Program-made: the position numbers and the translations under genes | Shown here: in pieces, positions 31,058 through 35,349 of the stretch | Layout of the letters: each line of letters begins with the position of its first letter | Numbering within the stretch: position 1 is the stretch's first letter | NCBI GenBank assembly: GCA_015061525.1 | Contig: SUWK01000022.1 | Coordinates: forward strand, 1 to 35,349 | Direction: 5' to 3' | DNA length: 35,349 nucleotides | DNA from: Lentisphaerota bacterium | GTDB taxonomy: Bacteria; Verrucomicrobiota; Lentisphaeria; Victivallales; Victivallaceae | The notes under the pieces: generated by a model | What the model was told of the DNA's origin: nothing | The model's database searches: none | The model's input: only the letters and a program-made list of their open reading frames with translations

Positions 31058-32542
31058 ATGCGTTTTACCGGTACGCGCAGTTGTGCGGATGCAGAGTCGG
31101 CGTTCGCAATCGCTTCAGGTTTGGTATCAGACGGCGGACTTTTTGTGCCGCAGGAGTTCCCGGCGTTCACAGCAGATGAGATCAGCGCGATGGTCGGCAT
31201 GGATTATTGCGGCAGAGCGATGACGGTGCTGAGCAAATATCTGACCGACTACAGTGAAGAGGAATTGCGGTACTGTGTCAATGGTGCATACAAAGGCAGT
31301 TTTGACAATGATGAACCGGCTCCGCTGGCGGATATCGGCAAAAAACGTAAAATGCTGGAGTTGTGGCACGGTCCGACTTGTGCATTCAAAGATTTGGCGT
31401 TGCAGCTGCTGCCGTATCTGTTGACGACGGCGATGAAAAAGACCGGCACCGGCCGTGAGGCGGTGATCCTGGTGGCGACCAGCGGAGACACCGGTAAAGC
31501 CGCTCTGGCAGGCTTCGCAGATGTGAAAGATACGCGGATAGTGGTATTTTATCCGGTAGACGGGGTCAGTGACATGCAGAAACTGCAGATGATAACCCAG
31601 AAAGGTCAGAATGTTTCGGTCTGCGCGATCGAGGGCAATTTTGATGACGCACAAAACGGAGTGAAAGCGATCTTCACCGATGCGGAAATGAAAAAATTCC
31701 TTCTGGACAGCAACATGGAGTTTTCCAGTGCCAACTCAATCAACTTCGGCAGACTGGTTCCGCAGATAGTGTACTATGTTTCGGCGTACTGTGATCTTTT
31801 GAAATCCGGTGAACTCAAAGCCGGAGAAGGTTTCAACGTGGTGGTTCCCACCGGCAACTTCGGCAATATTCTGGCTGCGGTCTATGCTAAAAAGATGGGG
31901 ATCCCGGTCAAAAAATTCATCTGCGCCTCCAACAGAAACAACGTGCTGACCGACTTTATCCGCACCGGTGTCTACGACCGCAACCGGAAATTCTACACAA
32001 CTGAAAGTCCGTCGATGGATATATTGATCTCATCCAACCTTGAACGGCTGCTGTATATACTCTGCAAAGGCGACAGCACTCAGGTGGCAAAGTATATGGA
32101 TGAGTTGAAAAATACCGGCAGATATGAGATCACAGCTGCGATGCTGGCAGAACTGCAGAGTGAATTTTACGGCGGCTGCTGTGACGATAAAGAGGGCAAA
32201 GAGGCGATTGCAAAAATATTCAAAGAACGCAATTACCTTTGTGATACGCATACGGCGGTTGCGTTGTCCGTCGGTGACAAGTACCGTGAAGAAACAGGTG
32301 ACGATACTTTGCAGGTGATCGCATCAACAGCAAGCCCGTACAAATTTGCCGCTGCGGTGCTTGGAGCATTGACCGATGAAAAACTTCCGGAAGATGATTT
32401 TGAGAAACTTGCCATGCTTTCCAGTTTGAGCAAAACAGAGATTCCCGCGCCGCTTGCCGGATTGAAAGGCGAAGAGATCCTGCATGAAAGCTGTGTGGCA
32501 AAAGAGGCGATGAAAGAGTTCATCTGCCGGCGTTTGAGTTGA
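31058..32542 (+). CDS. thrC: Threonine synthase
   Basis: A 494-residue PLP enzyme making threonine from O-phosphohomoserine. The N-terminus RFTGTRSC...GLVSDGGLFVPQEFP is typical of the longer (E. coli/yeast-like) threonine synthases. The PLP lysine is in GPTCAFKDLALQ (about residue 113), and VATSGDTGKAALAGF is the phosphate-binding loop. Later motifs VVPTGNFGNILAAVYAKKMG and TESPSMDILISSNLERLLY agree. ATG 31058 has an AAGGAG ribosome site. It is followed 13 bp later by the chromate-transporter pair, likely a shared transcript without an obvious functional link. Confidence 0.95.
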   Translation: MRFTGTRSCADAESAFAIASGLVSDGGLFVPQEFPAFTADEISAMVGMDYCGRAMTVLSKYLTDYSEEELRYCVNGAYKGSFDNDEPAPLADIGKKRKMLELWHGPTCAFKDLALQLLPYLLTTAMKKTGTGREAVILVATSGDTGKAALAGFADVKDTRIVVFYPVDGVSDMQKLQMITQKGQNVSVCAIEGNFDDAQNGVKAIFTDAEMKKFLLDSNMEFSSANSINFGRLVPQIVYYVSAYCDLLKSGELKAGEGFNVVVPTGNFGNILAAVYAKKMGIPVKKFICASNRNNVLTDFIRTGVYDRNRKFYTTESPSMDILISSNLERLLYILCKGDSTQVAKYMDELKNTGRYEITAAMLAELQSEFYGGCCDDKEGKEAIAKIFKERNYLCDTHTAVALSVGDKYREETGDDTLQVIASTASPYKFAAAVLGALTDEKLPEDDFEKLAMLSSLSKTEIPAPLAGLKGEEILHESCVAKEAMKEFICRRLS

Positions 32543-32555
32543 CGGCGGTAGAATT

Positions 32556-33128
32556 ATGCTGAAAAAGTTATGGCTGCTCTTCTTCACTTTTGCCAAAATA
32601 GCGGCTCTGGTGCTGGGCGGCGGCTTGGCGATGCTGCCGGTCATTGAAGAGACTTTTGTCAATAAAAAGAAGCTGCTGACCAGTGAGGAACTGCTGGACG
32701 TGGTGGCACTGACCCAGACGGTTCCGGGGATAATAGCCGCTAATGCGGCGGTTTCCATAGGAATGAAAGTTGCCGGGTTCGCCGGAGCATTGGCGGCATT
32801 GGCAGGGGCGATACTGCCATCATTTACGATAATTCTGATCATTGCAATACTTTTCCCCGGTCTGTCACCGGAAAACCGTTACTGGCTCGGAGCGTTTGCC
32901 GGCATCCGTGCCGGAGTGACCGGCTTGATACTGGTCACAGCGTGGAAGATCGGTAAAAAGACGGTCAAAGGCATTTTTGAAGCCGTTACGGCAGTGATAC
33001 TGCTGACTGCGGCACTGTACGGAGTCAATCCCGGAGTGGTGATAATCACGGCGATAGCCGTCGGTTTGATTTACTGTACGGTGTGTGCCAGACGGATGAA
33101 AAAGCCGGAAAATCAGGTGGAAAAATGA
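32556..33128 (+). CDS. Chromate transporter, half-size (CHR family), first half
   Basis: A 190-residue membrane protein of the CHR family in its short form, one half of a full ChrA. The family signature is seen in LVLGGGLAMLPVIEETFV near the N-terminus and LTQTVPGIIAANAAVSIG (the TPGP-like motif appears as TVPG). About six hydrophobic segments. Short CHR proteins work as pairs of unlike halves, and the partner lies directly downstream with an ATGA overlap. Export of chromate is established for some members; the native anion for gut or anaerobic lineages is uncertain. Confidence 0.85.
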   Translation: MLKKLWLLFFTFAKIAALVLGGGLAMLPVIEETFVNKKKLLTSEELLDVVALTQTVPGIIAANAAVSIGMKVAGFAGALAALAGAILPSFTIILIIAILFPGLSPENRYWLGAFAGIRAGVTGLILVTAWKIGKKTVKGIFEAVTAVILLTAALYGVNPGVVIITAIAVGLIYCTVCARRMKKPENQVEK

Positions 33129-33697
33129 CTGCAGTTGCGATGTTGTTTTTGAATTTCTGCAAATTCGGTCTGCTCTGTTTCGGCGGCGGCTATATGCTCA
33201 TACCACTGCTGACCGCTGAATTTGTCGGAGAAGGCAAACTTCTGACCGCTGAACGTTTCGGCAATCTGGTCTCCATATCGCAATTGACTCCGGGGCCGGT
33301 AGGCATCAATACTGCGACTTTTACCGGATATATATCTTCCGGTTTTTACGGTTCACTGGCAGCAACTCTGGGACTGGTATTTCCAACGCTGATATTGGCG
33401 GGAGCGGCAATGAGTTTTATTCAGAAATACCGCGAACACCGGTTGATGAAGGGGATCTTGTACGGTGCGCGATTGGGAGCAGCGGCACTGGTGGTCTATG
33501 CGGTACTGATCTTTATGGAACTGTCTTTGCTCAAAACTCCATGGCAGAATTGGAACAAATTCCCGGCACTGTCAATGAGCGGCATCATCATTATGATGGT
33601 ATCTGCCGTACTGATAAAGAGATTCAAATGGCAGACGACGTGGGTGATCGTACTTTCCGGTGTACTTGGTGCGATACTTTTCCCGCTGATCGGCTGA
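33125..33697 (+). CDS. Chromate transporter, half-size (CHR family), second half
   Basis: A 190-residue CHR-family partner of the preceding gene. Motifs are CFGGGYMLIPLLTAEFV and ISQLTPGPVGINTATFTGY, closer to the family consensus than in the first half. About six spans, ending in VLGAILFPLIG. The frame is open to 33083, but ATG 33125 forms an ATGA overlap with the upstream stop and matches the family's start, so I take it. Both halves are exactly 190 residues, consistent with an old duplication. Confidence 0.87.
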   Translation: MTAVAMLFLNFCKFGLLCFGGGYMLIPLLTAEFVGEGKLLTAERFGNLVSISQLTPGPVGINTATFTGYISSGFYGSLAATLGLVFPTLILAGAAMSFIQKYREHRLMKGILYGARLGAAALVVYAVLIFMELSLLKTPWQNWNKFPALSMSGIIIMMVSAVLIKRFKWQTTWVIVLSGVLGAILFPLIG

Positions 33698-33718
33698 TTT
33701 CATTTTCAATATGTATAT

Positions 33719-33750
33719 GCGGTGCAGCCGGATAACTCCGGCTGCGCCGC
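33719..33750. terminator. Strong hairpin between convergent genes
   Basis: A 13-bp stem, GCGG-T-GCAGCCGG against CCGGCTGC-G-CCGC (one G-T), with an ATAACT loop. It lies between chrA and the convergent aminotransferase gene. No T tract follows on either strand, so it may be a bidirectional transcript end or an RNA-stabilising structure. Confidence 0.55.
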
Positions 33751-33770
33751 ACCGGTAAATTCCAAACGCA

Positions 33771-35090
33771 TTATTTGACCAGACGGGCAAAAGTGGTATG
33801 CGCTTCCGGAGCGGTCAGCGCAGCACGGACAGCATCTTCCCCTCCGGCGGCAATGGGGGCAAGTTCACTGAAAACCTCACTGACAGCAGCAGCGTAGAGA
33901 TCGAACTCCGCTTTGCCGTGGCAGACCGTGGGATAGAATCCGGTTCCGGCAAGGATACCTTTTTCCAACATTTTCCGGGTGAAAAGAGTCCGCATGACAT
34001 TGGGAGCAGGCGTTTTGAATTGAAAACTTGCCAGACAACCGAATTTGCTGGTCAACTGCAGCGGCAGCCCGGCATCGGCGGCGCATTTTTCCCAGAGAGC
34101 CATCACCTGCATACCGTAGTTATTGGCGTGAACAGCCGCATTGGTGCGTTCCATTTTATCAATTGTTGCCAATGCTGCCGCAGGTCCGATACGTTCTGTC
34201 CAGTATGTACTGCTCAGGAATGCTTTTGACGCTCCGTCAAAAAATTCTTTCCTGCCGAGAACTGCCGCAATGGGATGACCGTTGCCCAGAGCTTTGGAAA
34301 AGATCGCCAGATCAGGATCGACACCGAAATCAAGATGTGATCCGCCGAAACGGTAACGCCAGCCGATAGTGATCTCATCGTAGATGAGCAGTGCGCCATA
34401 CTTGTCACAACCGGCGCGCAGAGCCTCCAGAAACCCCGGAGCCGGAACTTCGTGACGGCAAGGCTCAAGGATGATGGCAGCAAGATCGTTGCCATGGGTT
34501 TTCAACAGAGCATCAAGCTGTTCAAAGTCACCATGCATACAGGCGACAGCGGTACCTTTCAACTCAGCAGGAACCCCGTGAGGAGAAAGCCCTTTGAGCC
34601 ACATACCGCCGAGAGCATCCGGATCGCAGAGGTTGGCGGCAAGATACCAGTCGTGCCAGCCGTGGTAGCCGATGATCATGACTTTGCTGCGGCCGGTGGC
34701 AGCGCGCGCAATACGGATGGCGACTGCGCCGATATCACCGCCGCCCCGGGCGAAACGCGCCCACGATGCCCACGGATGGATGGCACAGAGTTTGTCGGCA
34801 AGTGCGACCTCTTCCGGGGGATTGAGCGTGGAAAAACTGCCGTCCATCGCAGTTTTGACCACCGCCTGAGTAACATCTTCATCATTGAATCCGAGCAGAC
34901 AGGCACCGATGCCGCAGGTGGTGAAATCCACAAATTCCCGGTCATCTATGGTGGTGATCCGGCAGCCTTTGGCAGCTTTGAAATAAGCCGGGAAAAGTTC
35001 CGGAGCAAGCATTTCCGGACGTTTGCTCAACAATCCGGTACCGCCGGGGATAACGGTCTTTGCGTGACGGTAAAGTTCCTGATCATTCAT
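33771..35090 (-). CDS. Class III aminotransferase (glutamate-1-semialdehyde aminomutase-like)
   Basis: A 439-residue PLP enzyme of aminotransferase class III. Motifs: AKTVIPGGTGLLSKRP at the N-terminus, the fold's cofactor loop as FARGGGDIGAVAIRIARA (GSA aminomutases have NSGTEA), GYHGWHDWYLA, the Asp that holds the pyridine nitrogen in LLIYDEI, and the PLP lysine in FSKALGNGHP. It is not a standard HemL, because the cofactor loop differs; relatives are often found in sugar or natural-product loci. Real start: ATG 35090, after AAAGGA; the open frame to 35192 overlaps the promoter. It is transcribed alone, converging on the chrA pair. Confidence 0.85.
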   Translation of the reverse strand: MNDQELYRHAKTVIPGGTGLLSKRPEMLAPELFPAYFKAAKGCRITTIDDREFVDFTTCGIGACLLGFNDEDVTQAVVKTAMDGSFSTLNPPEEVALADKLCAIHPWASWARFARGGGDIGAVAIRIARAATGRSKVMIIGYHGWHDWYLAANLCDPDALGGMWLKGLSPHGVPAELKGTAVACMHGDFEQLDALLKTHGNDLAAIILEPCRHEVPAPGFLEALRAGCDKYGALLIYDEITIGWRYRFGGSHLDFGVDPDLAIFSKALGNGHPIAAVLGRKEFFDGASKAFLSSTYWTERIGPAAALATIDKMERTNAAVHANNYGMQVMALWEKCAADAGLPLQLTSKFGCLASFQFKTPAPNVMRTLFTRKMLEKGILAGTGFYPTVCHGKAEFDLYAAAVSEVFSELAPIAAGGEDAVRAALTAPEAHTTFARLVK

Positions 35091-35135
35091 AAAAAATATC
35101 CTTTCTGAAAGTTGTCTGAATTGATCACACCCTAT

Positions 35136-35164
35136 AATATAGCCGGAAAAAGATATAAAAACAA
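35136..35164 (-). promoter_or_regulatory. Promoter of the class III aminotransferase gene
   Basis: On the minus strand: TTGTTT (35159-35164), 17-base spacer, TATATT (35136-35141), about 45 bases before the ATG. The -35 is weak. Confidence 0.4.
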
Positions 35165-35204
35165 CAAAAACAGAATATAAAAAAAATGTCAAAAGATATA
35201 AAAA

Positions 35205-35234
35205 TTGAAAGTGATTTGCAAAAAGCTCTATTAT
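35205..35234 (+). promoter_or_regulatory. Plus-strand promoter near the window end
   Basis: TTGAAA (35205-35210), 18-base spacer, TATTAT (35229-35234). It points out of the window; the terminator-like hairpin at 35243 lies immediately after its expected start site. Confidence 0.45.
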
Positions 35235-35242
35235 GTAAAAGT

Positions 35243-35268
35243 CAAGGGCTGATTCCCTTGTTTTTGTT
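35243..35268 (+). terminator. Intrinsic terminator or attenuator
   Basis: CAAGGG (35243-35248) pairs with CCCTTG (35255-35260) around CTGATT, followed by TTTTTGTT. Its place just downstream of the promoter at 35205 suggests premature termination of a leader, or that the promoter call is wrong. Confidence 0.55.
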
Positions 35269-35310
35269 AATTTTCTTAAATTTTCTGTTCACAAGCAACA
35301 AAAATCCTGT

Positions 35311-35330
35311 CTGCATAGTTTTCTATGCAG
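35311..35330. repeat. 8-bp perfect hairpin
   Basis: CTGCATAG-TTTT-CTATGCAG followed by TATTATTTT. It is part of the same AT-rich leader region; it may be a second terminator stem or an anti-terminator partner. Confidence 0.5.
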
Positions 35331-35349
35331 TATTATTTTCACAGTTTTT

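Noticed and set aside
35091-35192. Hydrophobic N-terminal extension of the class III aminotransferase that could look like a signal anchor
   Set aside because: It lies in the promoter region and is AT-rich by base composition. ATG 35090 has a ribosome site and starts the family homology.

Overview
The window looks like a chromosomal segment of a Gram-negative-type bacterium. Base composition is moderate and rich in CCGG, several genes start with GTG, and promoters are of sigma-70 type. A PVC-type (Lentisphaerota/Verrucomicrobiota-like) host would fit the gene content, in particular the three-gene GTPase/GAP1 locus and the long intergenic repeats. That placement is inference and no marker gene settles it.

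Layout. (1) 1-517: a TetR-family repressor, cut by the window edge, with a promoter and an inverted-repeat operator at its 5' end. (2) 557-4886: an accessory stretch. It holds a large-serine-recombinase remnant (630-825), a creatininase-family hydrolase with its own promoter and terminator, and an AT-rich minus-strand trio: FRG-domain protein, short BRO-N protein and Fic protein. At its right edge is a small resolvase-type HTH protein whose start lies in a 22-bp perfect palindrome. (3) 4883-14227, minus strand: a tightly overlapping surface-polysaccharide operon. It encodes an NDP-sugar dehydrogenase, the three CDP-3,6-dideoxyhexose enzymes (RfbF/DdhA, RfbG/DdhB, RfbH/DdhC), a class I aminotransferase, a YerE-like TPP enzyme, a GtrB-like glycosyltransferase and a short NAD-dependent epimerase/reductase. 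Together these suggest a CDP-activated, branched 3,6-dideoxy sugar of yersiniose type. (4) 14531-19135, divergent plus strand: a GT-C-type membrane glycosyltransferase, a WbaP-type initiating phosphoglycosyl transferase and two PHP phosphoesterases. (5) 19136-20201: a convergent gap with a compound repeat A-B-A-B (250-bp A, 78-bp B), rich in small hairpins. (6) 20202-27590, minus strand: a three-gene unit of a GYF/zinc-ribbon/P-loop GTPase, a GAP1-like protein with a membrane anchor and repeat linker, and a 1068-residue one-pass helical protein. This is the best candidate for a poorly characterised, possibly conflict- or signalling-related system. (7) 27819-33697, plus strand: an SDF-family symporter with altered substrate-site residues, a secreted calcineurin-like phosphoesterase, threonine synthase and a split pair of chromate-transporter halves. 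(8) 33771-35090, minus strand: a class III (GSA-like) aminotransferase. Beyond it lies a plus-strand promoter followed at once by an intrinsic terminator.

How it works together. Regions 3 and 4 share a divergent promoter region (14297-14447). They cover nucleotide-sugar synthesis, initiation on undecaprenyl phosphate and membrane-side sugar transfer. No flippase, polymerase or export gene lies in the window. Regions 2 and 6 are accessory modules on either side of the polysaccharide locus.
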